Shown here one piece after another: positions 37,992-46,433 of a stretch of 64,000 nucleotides of DNA. The stretch's first letter is position 1, and each line of letters begins with the position of its first letter. Below the pieces are notes generated by a model, which was not told where the DNA came from, ran no database searches, and saw nothing but the letters and a program-made list of their open reading frames with translations. A program made the translations under genes and the position numbers. Source of the stretch: an uncultured Rhodospirillales bacterium (GTDB lineage Bacteria > Pseudomonadota > Alphaproteobacteria > Acetobacterales > Acetobacteraceae); NCBI GenBank assembly GCA_903835235.1, contig CAILMF010000055.1:248001-312000 (forward strand). The letters run 5' to 3'.

Positions 37992-40148
37992 TTATCTCGG
38001 CTTGGTGTAATAATCATCATCATCTGGTGGAGGCTTGGGCTTCTCTTTCAATGCAGGGGCTACGGGCTTTGGCTCGGGTGGAGAGACAAGCCTGCGGTTC
38101 GTTTCCTTAGCCTCTTGCACCACACTCGGCACAAGCATGGCGCGGTTCTCCAGTGAACCATAGGGGACGGTGTACACACCTGCGCTTGGTGCGTTTCGCA
38201 CATAGGCCGCCCAACTGGTGCTCTCGGGTGTCTTCCTTTGAGAGAGGATGAAATCGTGGGTGCAGCGCATGTCAGAGGACATGGCGCGTGCGTCTCTATC
38301 AGACACACCACCCACAAGCTTCACTGAGGTATTGGCCGCGATAGCGGAATACATTGAGGCGGGGAGTTGGCCTAGATGTTGATGTGCAAGGGTTAAGCCT
38401 ACCTTGTACTTTCGTGCTTGGGACAACAGCACTTCTATGTTGGAGTCGAAGAAGTCGGATGCCTCGTCCACATAGAGGAAATACGGCACACGCTCGTGCT
38501 CGGGGATAACGGCACGCTCAAGAGCTGCTTGGAGGGTTTTGGCGATAAAGAACCGCCCAAGGATGGAAGCGTTACCTTTGAGGAAGTCTTTTGCTGCGTC
38601 TACCAGGATAACTTTACCCTGTGCCATTGCGTCTGCTACGTTTACTGCGTTCTTCTTCGCGGAAAACATGCGCGAAAAAGTGTCGTTTTCAATAACGGTG
38701 TAGAGCCTGCGCTTAATCTGCTGCTTGGTATCGTTGTATCCCGCTGCGCCTTTGGTATTCCATTCTTTCTCAAAGAACGTCCTTGTGGCGAAGTTGAGGG
38801 ACGCTATGACATGCGCGTACTGCTCGGTGTTATCACATAGGTCTATGAGGGTGAGGATGTTTGCCCCTGGGATGTTCACCATGAGGCGTGCAAGGTAGCG
38901 GAACACCACTCCCTGCTTTGAGGTTAGCTCTGCACCTAAGAGGGAGCCAAAGAAATACTCGTACAACTCAATCACGCCGTTGAGGATTTGCTCGCGGTCT
39001 GCTGCGCCGTACCGCTTGATACGTTCTAGGTCTATGTCGAACATATTGAGTTGTGGTGTGTAGTCAATATCTCTTGGGTCTATGAGTATGACTTTCCCAA
39101 GTAGGGCGGGGAGACGAAATAGCTTTGATATCATGTCCCCTTGCGAGTCTATGACAACAAACCCACGGCCACGATTGATGTCCTCAAGCATAAAGTGCTG
39201 CAAGGTCTGCGTCTTGCCCCATCCCGAACCTGCGAGGATGTAGGTATGTTCGAGACGTTTTTCCTCGGGTATGGAAAGTATCATCTCTTCCTCTTTCTGC
39301 TTTTTCAGCACGAGAACCTTTGCGCGTAGCAGGATAGAGAAAGGTGAAGATTTATCTTTGAAATACCAATCCATAACCTGCTCAAGCGAAGCCTTGTGTA
39401 CGGCTTCTGATACCCATACAGGCTTGGGTGCACCAAGGTCGCGCTGTGCTCGCTTTGTGCCGTCAAGGTAGATGCCTCGGGCTTTCACGAACATGCGAGT
39501 TTCGTTGTGCTCAGGCTTCCATATATGGCGAGTGACGTTCGATAGTACGTCTTTCCAGTTGTCTAGGGCTTGGTAGACCGGAACAAGCTCGCCCCTCATA
39601 TCATGGGGCGGGAGGTTCTTGTGTATAAGCGCATAGGCACCAGACAGTGAGGTGACAAAGAGCTTCCAACGAAAAGTACTTATGAGTTGGATTTTAGACT
39701 GTATATAAAGAATTCCGTTATCGAATTTATCTTGTTCGCCTATTTTGAAAGCGCCGTTGATTTCTGCGTGGTAAAAACTATTTTCATCGCCGTCGATACG
39801 TTGCGGCTCGTCTTTGAAGAACTGCGCCGTTTGCTCCCGCGCTGCATCTATAAAGTTACTGGAGAAAGAATTGTCTGATTCCAACTCCCGTATGACTTCA
39901 TCGCAAAACTTCCACTCAGTAATGCCGGAGACGTAGGTAGTTTCTTTGTCCTTTTGTATCCACTTTTCCCACTCTCTACGGCGTGGTATTTCAACAGCTA
40001 GAGCGCGTGCGATTCGGTCTTCCTCAAGTGCCTTTAGAGCTGCTTTCTGGCGACGCTCTTTGAAGTTGAAGAATCCCCAGCCATGCAGCGCATAAGCTGC
40101 GCCAACACAAAGCCACACAAGTGCTGCGAACCAATCCGGGACACCCAT
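37992..40148 (-). CDS. VirD4/HerA-like DNA-translocating ATPase (membrane-anchored), 718 aa
   Basis: ATG 40148 follows the SD GGAGGG. The N-terminal 25 residues form a membrane segment (WFAALVWLCVGAAYALHGWGF). Walker A GSGWGKT is at 307-313, VVIDSQGDM near 331, Walker B FLYVDE at about 557-562, and LAHQHLGQL near 587 is the TraD/HerA sensor-type block. The C terminus is Pro/Lys-rich and ends DDDDYYTKPR. The family couples DNA to type IV secretion or pumps DNA. A T4CP role for a mobilisable element is inferred; no other T4SS genes are visible. Confidence 0.8.
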   Translation of the reverse strand: MGVPDWFAALVWLCVGAAYALHGWGFFNFKERRQKAALKALEEDRIARALAVEIPRRREWEKWIQKDKETTYVSGITEWKFCDEVIRELESDNSFSSNFIDAAREQTAQFFKDEPQRIDGDENSFYHAEINGAFKIGEQDKFDNGILYIQSKIQLISTFRWKLFVTSLSGAYALIHKNLPPHDMRGELVPVYQALDNWKDVLSNVTRHIWKPEHNETRMFVKARGIYLDGTKRAQRDLGAPKPVWVSEAVHKASLEQVMDWYFKDKSSPFSILLRAKVLVLKKQKEEEMILSIPEEKRLEHTYILAGSGWGKTQTLQHFMLEDINRGRGFVVIDSQGDMISKLFRLPALLGKVILIDPRDIDYTPQLNMFDIDLERIKRYGAADREQILNGVIELYEYFFGSLLGAELTSKQGVVFRYLARLMVNIPGANILTLIDLCDNTEQYAHVIASLNFATRTFFEKEWNTKGAAGYNDTKQQIKRRLYTVIENDTFSRMFSAKKNAVNVADAMAQGKVILVDAAKDFLKGNASILGRFFIAKTLQAALERAVIPEHERVPYFLYVDEASDFFDSNIEVLLSQARKYKVGLTLAHQHLGQLPASMYSAIAANTSVKLVGGVSDRDARAMSSDMRCTHDFILSQRKTPESTSWAAYVRNAPSAGVYTVPYGSLENRAMLVPSVVQEAKETNRRLVSPPEPKPVAPALKEKPKPPPDDDDYYTKPR

Positions 40149-40179
40149 GCTGAACCCTCCAAAATCCTAGAGGGTGAAG

Positions 40180-41394
40180 TCAACGTATTTCCGACTCAAT
40201 CTCTGAGCGTGGGCGCGAGTGGCGATACCTGGTGTGCTCAATCACCGCACCAAGCCGTCCTCCAGGGGGGAGGGGAGGGTTGGTGACTAGGAGGCGGGCA
40301 TTGCCCGGCACACCGCCGTCCACGGTCTTTATGCGTGCCCGGAAGTTGGGGAGGTCTTTAAGGTCGCTTTCCGGCACGTCCAGGGTTTCAGAGATGATGC
40401 GTGCATCCTTTGCCCCAATGCGAAAGCTGATGGTGGTGTTGGCTGTGCCGATCACCGCATCCTGTAGCTCCTCAGAGAGCTGCGAGAGGTACTGATGCGC
40501 CATGATGAGAGAGAGGCGGTACTTTCGTGCCTCGGCCAACAGCTCTGCGAACACACCAGAGGTGAAGCGTTGAAACTCGTCCACTATGAGGGTGTAGTCA
40601 GTCAACGTTTCTTCGTCCCGCCCTTCGCGGGAATATGCTGCCTGTGCAAAGCCGGTGGTTAAGAGGCTACCAAGAAGTGAGGATGGTTCGTCTCCAAGCT
40701 TGCCTCGGGAGAGGTTAGCGATAAAGGACACACCATTGTCCATTAGGTTAGCGAGGTCTAATGTCTTTGATTGCCCAAGGACATTTCTCAAGTACGGATT
40801 AGAGACAAACACACCAGACTTGTTAAGGACACTGGCAATGCGTTCTTCCCGTAAACGGTCTGGCATATTGCTAAACTCCCCTGTCCAATAGGCGATAACA
40901 GCAGGATTGGTACAGTGTTTTAGGAGCTGTGTCCGATAGGTTTTGTCCGTTAGAGTGCGGTTGATGTTGAGTAAGGATGGGGTAGGGCTGTCCAATAGCA
41001 AAAGGACAACATTTCTTAGAATGTATAGAAGTGATGGTGTTTGTGGGCCAAGATTCCACACATGGGCGAATGAGGAAAGAATGTTCTCGGCTGCGGTAGG
41101 TCTGTCGTCTTTCGCTATCCCGATGAGGGGATTGTACCCAACAGAGTACGCGAGGTTGGTAGCGTCGAAGTACACCGTATGGGAGGGGTCGCAGTGGTCT
41201 GCCACCGTGCGAGCGGTGGAACCGTGAGGGTCGAAAAGAGCAATTCCGTGTTGTGACACAAGGTTTATTGCCATGTTTTGGAGTAACACACTTTTTCCAG
41301 TACCAGACTTACCAACGCTATAAATGTGTCGTCTGATGGTATCGAGGTCTAACTCGATAATCTCTTGAGTTGTAAAGTCGTGTCCGATTTTCAT
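40180..41394 (-). CDS. HerA/VirD4-like ATPase, 404 aa
   Basis: ATG 41394 (MKIGHDFTTQEII) is preferred to ATG 41592, whose first 66 residues look like translated noncoding sequence. Walker A GKSGTGKS is at 28-35, FDPHGST near 54, Walker B LIVDEF at 269-274, and IMAHQYLSQL near 297. It lacks a membrane segment. It is 31 bp from the next gene, which has the same fold, so the two may form a hetero-oligomeric DNA translocase. The C terminus is Arg-rich (RYRHSRPRSEIESEIR). Confidence 0.8.
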   Translation of the reverse strand: MKIGHDFTTQEIIELDLDTIRRHIYSVGKSGTGKSVLLQNMAINLVSQHGIALFDPHGSTARTVADHCDPSHTVYFDATNLAYSVGYNPLIGIAKDDRPTAAENILSSFAHVWNLGPQTPSLLYILRNVVLLLLDSPTPSLLNINRTLTDKTYRTQLLKHCTNPAVIAYWTGEFSNMPDRLREERIASVLNKSGVFVSNPYLRNVLGQSKTLDLANLMDNGVSFIANLSRGKLGDEPSSLLGSLLTTGFAQAAYSREGRDEETLTDYTLIVDEFQRFTSGVFAELLAEARKYRLSLIMAHQYLSQLSEELQDAVIGTANTTISFRIGAKDARIISETLDVPESDLKDLPNFRARIKTVDGGVPGNARLLVTNPPLPPGGRLGAVIEHTRYRHSRPRSEIESEIR

Positions 41395-41870
41395 GTTGGG
41401 TTGCCACAAACCCGAGAGCAAACGTGTGGTTGCATCGCGCTCGGTGGTGCAGCAACCTCGAAAGGAACTGCCCCCTACATTGTACCGCGTAGTGGAAACT
41501 CTGCCGTGATAACGGCGTAGTGGAAACTCCGACCGCGCTAGCGGAATATCCCCGCACTCAGTCGTCCGCGCGGGAGCGCGTGACCTGAGCACTTTTGGCG
41601 AAGTCCCCTGCTGCTGTGTGTCCTATAGAGATGTCCTTTAGGACTCTCGCCGCTCTGTCCGTTAGGAAAGAGATAGGAAACCAGTAGAAAAGTGGTCAGG
41701 TCACGCGTGTTAACGCGGCGACTGATGTGCGGGCACTGTAGCTATCTCAATGCGTTAGCTTGCATTTTATGGCTATACCCAACTGCTATGCAGCTATGCA
41801 AAGCGTATGGTGGGGCACTGTTGCCCTGTAAGGGGGTAGGGGTGAGGCTTGGACCCCCCACCCCCGCCCC
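41395..41870. other. Repeat-rich non-coding region, possible origin (oriT/oriV)
   Basis: I see no convincing gene in these 476 bp. They hold a 15-bp direct repeat GCGTAGTGGAAACTC (41487-41501 and 41515-41529), the stem GCCGT-GATA-ACGGC (41503-41516), GTCCTA/TAGGAC (41620-41644), tandem GCTATGCA (41785-41800), GGTGCAGCAACCTC (41446-41459) and G/C runs near 41831-41875. This is the usual make-up of a plasmid or transfer origin. It lies between the ATPase pair and the integrase region. Confidence 0.45.
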
Positions 41871-42074
41871 TCACGGGGTCGTCGTTGGGTATCGTTGGTC
41901 GGCTCTTTCGCGTACCCATGCTTCCACTTCCGCATACAGCCACCCACACCTGGCTCGTGGGCCATTCCCTAGGCGAAGCCGTTTGGGAAAGCGTCCCTCG
42001 GCTTCCAGGCGGGCAACGTGTACCCGGCAGTAGGGCACAAGCTTACTCAGCTCCTTCCAGTCGATTATCCGCAT
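41871..42074 (-). CDS. alpA: AlpA-type regulator/excisionase, 67 aa
   Basis: ATG 42074 (MRIIDWKELSKLVPYCRVHVARLEAEGRFPKRLRLG) follows GGGGAG. The protein is a compact MerR/AlpA-type helix-turn-helix: WKELSKLVPYCRVHVARLEAEGRFPKRL is the DNA-binding core and AEVEAWVRERADQR the second helical part. AlpA proteins activate integrase or excision genes, and this one lies 99 bp downstream of int in the same direction. The longer frame from 42131 is rejected for lack of SD. Confidence 0.8.
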   Translation of the reverse strand: MRIIDWKELSKLVPYCRVHVARLEAEGRFPKRLRLGNGPRARCGWLYAEVEAWVRERADQRYPTTTP

Positions 42075-42173
42075 CGCTGTACACTCCCCGGTTAGGGAGC
42101 GTCGCGAAGCTCCGGTGGTAGACAAGTCCACTGGACACCACAGGCTATGCGTGCGGGGGAATCAGAGTCCAAT

Positions 42174-43307
42174 TCATTCTTTTAGAATGGTTAGAAGGTG
42201 TGCCTCGTAGAGTGCCACCGCTTCACGCATTTCTTCTGCGTAGGTATGTTTTTGATATACACCAACAATGCCACCACGAGTGCCACTCACATGGTTGAGG
42301 AGTGCTTCTGTTACCTCTAAGCGAACGCCTAAGCGTTGCATGGTAGTGGCGTAGGTACGTCTAAGATCGTGGAGTGTCCACGGTACAATGTTAGCTTTCT
42401 TGTCGAGCGCGTCTTTGCTCTTCGACCAGCCGTTGAAAGGCTTGTCCGAGTGGGGTGTTGAGAAGAGCAGCCCTTCTTTCTTTTTGCACGGCTGAATCAG
42501 AAGACTCGCAGATAGAGTACCGATAGGGAATGTATGCTCGCGCTTGTTTTTCGTTATCGATGAGGGGAGGCATATCGTACCATCGCATACCCACTCAGCG
42601 CGCAGGGACGCTATCTCAGTGCGGCGTTGTCCTGTTAATAATAGTAGTTTTACGATAGATGCAAAAGGGTCTGGTGTGGATTGCAGGGCGCTCCACAGTG
42701 CTTTCAACTCATCATCTGTGAGTACGCGAGAGCGTGCCGTTGTGGTTGCTGGCTTTCCAATGCCATCCAGCGGAGATTGAGGTATGTACTTGCGTACCTT
42801 GGCGCACCAGTTGAAAAACTGTGCCGCTGCGGTATGTAGGTGATTAAGCTCCGAGGGTCGGTCTATGAGCTTGTCATAAATCTTGTTGATTGCTCCCGTC
42901 TTCACGTCACCAAGTGCCGTACCTTTAAGCTTGGGGAGTAGGTGGCGATTGAGCACACGCTTGGTTTCATACGCAGACTTGGGCCGCGTGTTTGCGTCCA
43001 CATACACCGTGAAAAACTCAGTGAGTGCGTCCTCAAAGGGCACCGTCTTGGGCTTCTCCTGCCCGAGCATCTTCTGAGCCAACAGCTCCCTTGCTCGCTG
43101 CCGTGCCTCGGCCAAAGTCACTACCGGATAGCGGCCTAGTGTTGTCCTGGTACGCCCCTTCCCATGCACAAGGCAGAACGTCTTGATACCGCCCTGGGAC
43201 ACACGCACACCAAAGCCGGGGAGGTTGTCGCACCAGTGCATCACCTGCCCTTCTTCGGGGACTGAAAGATTGCGAATCGTAATGTCCGTCAAGCGCACCT
43301 TCGGCAT
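42174..43307 (-). CDS. int: Tyrosine-type integrase (P4-like), 377 aa
   Basis: The N-terminal arm-binding domain has GQVMHWCDNLPGFGVRVSQGGIKTFCLVH and TTLGRYPVVTLAEARQRARELL (DUF4102-type). The catalytic domain has Arg 228 (LLLTGQRRTEIASL), Lys near 254, His 313 and Arg 316 (LHDLRRTYA), His 339 (LLNHVSG), and Tyr 351 (VYQKH). It cuts and joins DNA at the tRNA-Thr core; the att repeat lies 140 bp upstream. The start has AGGGAG. All catalytic residues are present, so it is probably active. Confidence 0.93.
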   Translation of the reverse strand: MPKVRLTDITIRNLSVPEEGQVMHWCDNLPGFGVRVSQGGIKTFCLVHGKGRTRTTLGRYPVVTLAEARQRARELLAQKMLGQEKPKTVPFEDALTEFFTVYVDANTRPKSAYETKRVLNRHLLPKLKGTALGDVKTGAINKIYDKLIDRPSELNHLHTAAAQFFNWCAKVRKYIPQSPLDGIGKPATTTARSRVLTDDELKALWSALQSTPDPFASIVKLLLLTGQRRTEIASLRAEWVCDGTICLPSSITKNKREHTFPIGTLSASLLIQPCKKKEGLLFSTPHSDKPFNGWSKSKDALDKKANIVPWTLHDLRRTYATTMQRLGVRLEVTEALLNHVSGTRGGIVGVYQKHTYAEEMREAVALYEAHLLTILKE

Positions 43308-43352
43308 TAGGCTCTCCCTAGGCTCTCACATCGGGAGAATAGCAGCGTGCCG

Positions 43353-43365
43353 CCATGTTGCACCA
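43353..43365 (-). promoter_or_regulatory. Shared 13-bp motif in the integrase promoter region
   Basis: Minus-strand TGGTGCAACATGG, identical to 37953-37965 and on the same strand, 46 nt before the int start. The remaining bases to the attachment repeat (43366-43447) are non-coding. Confidence 0.45.
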
Positions 43366-43447
43366 GGTTTAAGAAATGCAGTGAAATCAATACACTACAG
43401 GGCATTTGGTGGCGCGGTGTGGTGCCGTGTATAACGCTTACAACAGT

Positions 43448-43492
43448 TTCGTAATCAGTAGGTCCGGGGTTCAATTCCCCGAGTCGGCACCA
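43448..43492 (+). repeat. Right attachment repeat (att core, displaced tRNA-Thr 3' end)
   Basis: This is identical for 45 bp to 972-1016. The tRNA 5' half is missing here, so this is a remnant and not a gene. Chromosomal high-GC sequence starts directly after it. Confidence 0.93.
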
Positions 43493-43545
43493 CCCTTCCC
43501 CCTGCTCAGGCCAGCCAAGGGCCAGGGGCCCGCCGGCCGTCGCCG

Positions 43546-44514
43546 CTACTCCACCCGGATATTCCCGGCACGGGCGATGGCGCCGAGGTCGGCCCGCTCG
43601 GCCCGGATGAAGGCCAGGGTTTCCGCCGGGCTGGTGCGCCAGGGGGAGGCGCCGAGGCCCTGGATGCGACCGACGATCACCTCCTCATCCAGGGCATGGT
43701 TGATGGCCGCGTTGAGCCGCTGGATGGCCTCGGGCGGCGTCGCCTTCGGCGCCATGAAGGCGTACCAGGCCACGAAGGGGCGCGGGTCCAGCCCCTGCTC
43801 CAGCATGGTCGGCACGCCGGGCAGGCGGTCGGACCTGGTCGGGCCGGTGATCGCCAGGGCGCGCAGCCGGCCGGAAGCGATATGCCCGGCGCTGGCGCCC
43901 AGGCTGTCCACGGTCATGGGGATCTCGCCGGCGATCACGCCCATCAGCGTCTGCGGCGTGCTGCGGTACGGGATCGCCTGCAGGTCCAGCTTGTGGCGGA
44001 ACTTGAAGTCCTCGGCCACCAGGTGCGGGATGCTGCCGGAGGCGGGCAGGCCGTAGCGCCAGGTGCCGGGTTCGGCGCGCACCTTGGCGACCACGTCGTG
44101 CATGCTGCGGAACGGGGTATCCGGGTTGACCACCCAGACCAGCGGGGAGGTCACGGCGACGGCGATGGAGGCCAGGTCCTCCACCGGGTCCAGCGGCATG
44201 TTGGGGTAGATGCTGGTGGCAATGGAAATGGCGCCGACATGGGCGAACATGAAGGTGTAGCCATCGGCCGGGCTGCGCTGGACTTCCTGCATGCCGATGA
44301 TGCCGTTGGCGCCGGGCTTGTTGTCCACCACCACCGGCTGGCCCAGCAACTCCGACAGGCGGGGCGCCAGGATGCGGGCATAGACCTCGTACCCGCCGGC
44401 GGCGCTGGGCACCAGGCAACGCATCGGCCGGTTGGGCCAGGGGCCTGGGCTGGGTTGCGCCAGGGCGGGCGTGGCCGCCAGCAGCCCAAGCGTGGCACGG
44501 CGCGACAGACGCAT
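43546..44514 (-). CDS. Tripartite tricarboxylate transporter (Bug/TctC) substrate-binding protein, 322 aa
   Basis: ATG 44514 follows GGGAGGAA. A twin-arginine signal (RLSRRATLGLLAATPALAQ) is followed by the Bug fold: RCLVPSAAGGYEVYARILAPRLSELLGQPVVVDNKPGANGIIGMQEVQRSPADGYTFM is the classic start, and PLVWVVNPDTPFRSMHDVV and RSDRLPGVPTMLEQGL are later blocks. These periplasmic proteins bind carboxylates; many are orphans without TctAB, as here. The divergent GMC oxidoreductase at 44687 may process the ligand. The window has no TctA/B genes. Confidence 0.88.
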   Translation of the reverse strand: MRLSRRATLGLLAATPALAQPSPGPWPNRPMRCLVPSAAGGYEVYARILAPRLSELLGQPVVVDNKPGANGIIGMQEVQRSPADGYTFMFAHVGAISIATSIYPNMPLDPVEDLASIAVAVTSPLVWVVNPDTPFRSMHDVVAKVRAEPGTWRYGLPASGSIPHLVAEDFKFRHKLDLQAIPYRSTPQTLMGVIAGEIPMTVDSLGASAGHIASGRLRALAITGPTRSDRLPGVPTMLEQGLDPRPFVAWYAFMAPKATPPEAIQRLNAAINHALDEEVIVGRIQGLGASPWRTSPAETLAFIRAERADLGAIARAGNIRVE

Positions 44515-44686
44515 CGGAGTTCCTCCCGCTGGCCCGTCATGCCCGGCCAGGTTGGCCGGTGCGGGCGTGTTGCCGGGACGATATCCACCGTGGCGGCGGC
44601 CAGGCAAGCGCGGCCGGCTGGTGGCTTGCCGGGGGCCGCGCTTGTCGCGACCATGCGCGCCGGCTTCGCCGAAGGGAACAACGTCC

Positions 44687-46333
44687 ATGTCTTCGCCCGA
44701 CCAGGGTGTCTTCGACTTCATCGTGGTGGGGGCCGGCTCCTCCGGCGCCACCATCGCCGCCCGGCTGAGCGAGGATGGCCGCCACAGCGTGCTGCTGCTG
44801 GAAGCGGGGACCGAGGGGTCGGACTACCTGTGGTCGAAGATCCCGGCCGGGGTCTCCAAGCTGATCGACAACCCCGCGGTGAACTGGTGCTTCTCCGCGG
44901 AGCCGGATGCAGGCTCCGGCGGGCGGCGGATAGAGGTGCCGCGCGGCAAGATGCTGGGCGGCACCAGCTCGATCAACGGCATGGTCTTCATGCGCGGCCA
45001 GCCACAGGACTACGACCACTGGGCGCAGCTGGGCAATCGGGGCTGGAGCTGGGACGACGTGCTGCCGGTGTTCCGCCGGATGGAGAGCTTCGACGGCGGC
45101 GACGATGCGTATCATGGCCGCAGCGGGCCGCTGCGCGTTACCACCACGGCGCGGCACCAGGTGCCGCTGCTGGAGAAGATGATCGACGCCGCCGGCACTA
45201 TCGGCCTGCCCTTCAACCCCGACCTGAACGGCGCGACGCAGGAAGGCATCGGCATGTCGCAGGTCACCATTGCCAAGGGCCGCCGGCAGAGCTCCGCCTA
45301 TTGCTACCTGGACCCCGCGCGCGGCCGGCCCAACCTGACCATCGCCGCCGGCGCGCTGGCGCAGACCCTGGTGCTGGAAGGCAAGCGCTGCGTCGGCGTG
45401 CGCTACCGCCAGGGCGGCCAGGTCAGGGAAGCGCGGGCGACGCGCGAGGTCATCGTCAGCAGCGGCTCGATCAACTCGCCCAAGCTGCTGGAGCTTTCCG
45501 GCATTGGCCAGCCGGCGCTGCTGCAGGGCCTGGGCATCACCCCGGTGCATGCGCTGCCCGGCGTGGGCGAGAACCTGCGCGACCACTATTCGCCGCGGGT
45601 GAAGTTCGCGATCACCGGGCGCAACCTGACCTTCAACGACAATGCCCGCGGCTGGCGCCTGGCGCGGGAGGCGGTGAAGTATGCGCTGTGGGGCGAAGGC
45701 TTCCTGGCCCGCACCGCGGTGCCGATCCGGCTGTATTTCCGCACGCGGGAAGGGCTGGAGGCGCCGGATGCCACCATCTCGATCCTGCCCTTCCTGTACG
45801 AGATGGTGAACCACGAGCGCCGCGTCGCCAGGCGGCGCGGGATCACCATGAACATCAACGTGCTGCGGTCGGAGAGCACGGGGTCGATCCACATCAGGTC
45901 GACCGACCCGGCGGAGGCACCGGCGATCCGCTTCAACTTCCTGTCGACCCAGCATGACCGCGACGGGCTGCTGGCGGCGATCCGCAAGGGCCGCGCGCTG
46001 ATGGCGGCATCGCCGCTGAAGGAGGTGACGGGCGAGGAGATCGCCCCCGGCGCCCAGGTGCAGAGCGACGCCGAGCTGCTGGAATGGGTGCGCAACACCG
46101 CCGAGACCACCTACCACCCGGTCGGCACCTGCAAGATGGGCCAGGACCCGATGGCGGTGGTGGACCAGGAGCTGCGGGTGCACGGCATCCAGGGGCTGCG
46201 GGTGGCGGATGCCTCGATCATGCCGACGCTGACCAGCGGCAACACCAACGCGCCCTGCATCATGATCGGCGAGAAATGCGCGGCGATGGTGCTGCAGGCG
46301 GCCGCGGCGACGGGGCAGCGCCAGGCGGCGTGA
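44687..46333 (+). CDS. GMC-family FAD oxidoreductase (choline dehydrogenase-like), 548 aa
   Basis: ATG 44687 (MSSPDQGVFDFIVVGAGSSGATIAARLSE) shows the Rossmann GxGxxG. GGTSSINGMVFMRGQPQDYDHW is the GMC signature 1 region, SSGSINSPKLLELSGIG signature 2, and TYHPVGTCKMG plus GNTNAPCIMIGEK hold the active-site His/Asn and FAD contacts. It oxidises an alcohol using FAD; the substrate is unknown. A binding-protein and ABC operon for branched-chain-type substrates follows 100 bp downstream. The SD is GAAGGGA. Confidence 0.9.
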   Translation: MSSPDQGVFDFIVVGAGSSGATIAARLSEDGRHSVLLLEAGTEGSDYLWSKIPAGVSKLIDNPAVNWCFSAEPDAGSGGRRIEVPRGKMLGGTSSINGMVFMRGQPQDYDHWAQLGNRGWSWDDVLPVFRRMESFDGGDDAYHGRSGPLRVTTTARHQVPLLEKMIDAAGTIGLPFNPDLNGATQEGIGMSQVTIAKGRRQSSAYCYLDPARGRPNLTIAAGALAQTLVLEGKRCVGVRYRQGGQVREARATREVIVSSGSINSPKLLELSGIGQPALLQGLGITPVHALPGVGENLRDHYSPRVKFAITGRNLTFNDNARGWRLAREAVKYALWGEGFLARTAVPIRLYFRTREGLEAPDATISILPFLYEMVNHERRVARRRGITMNINVLRSESTGSIHIRSTDPAEAPAIRFNFLSTQHDRDGLLAAIRKGRALMAASPLKEVTGEEIAPGAQVQSDAELLEWVRNTAETTYHPVGTCKMGQDPMAVVDQELRVHGIQGLRVADASIMPTLTSGNTNAPCIMIGEKCAAMVLQAAAATGQRQAA

Positions 46334-46433
46334 CCCCCTGGCCGGGGGCGCGGCGCGCCGGCGCATCGTTTTGCTTGACGCGCCCCGATGGCCGGGCTTG
46401 GCTTGCTCCCAATAAAATACAGGGAGAACGTCG

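Noticed and set aside
39141-39878. Short rightward frames inside the VirD4-like gene
   Set aside because: They are mirror frames of a well-supported ATPase with Walker motifs.
41692-42121. Rightward frames across the AlpA gene and origin-like block
   Set aside because: Composition is random (Arg/Ser/Pro-rich), no SD is present and they lie antisense to the AlpA coding sequence.
43420-43492. A second tRNA-Thr gene at the right end
   Set aside because: Only the 3' 45 bp are present; the sequence upstream cannot form acceptor or D arms with them, so it is an attachment remnant.
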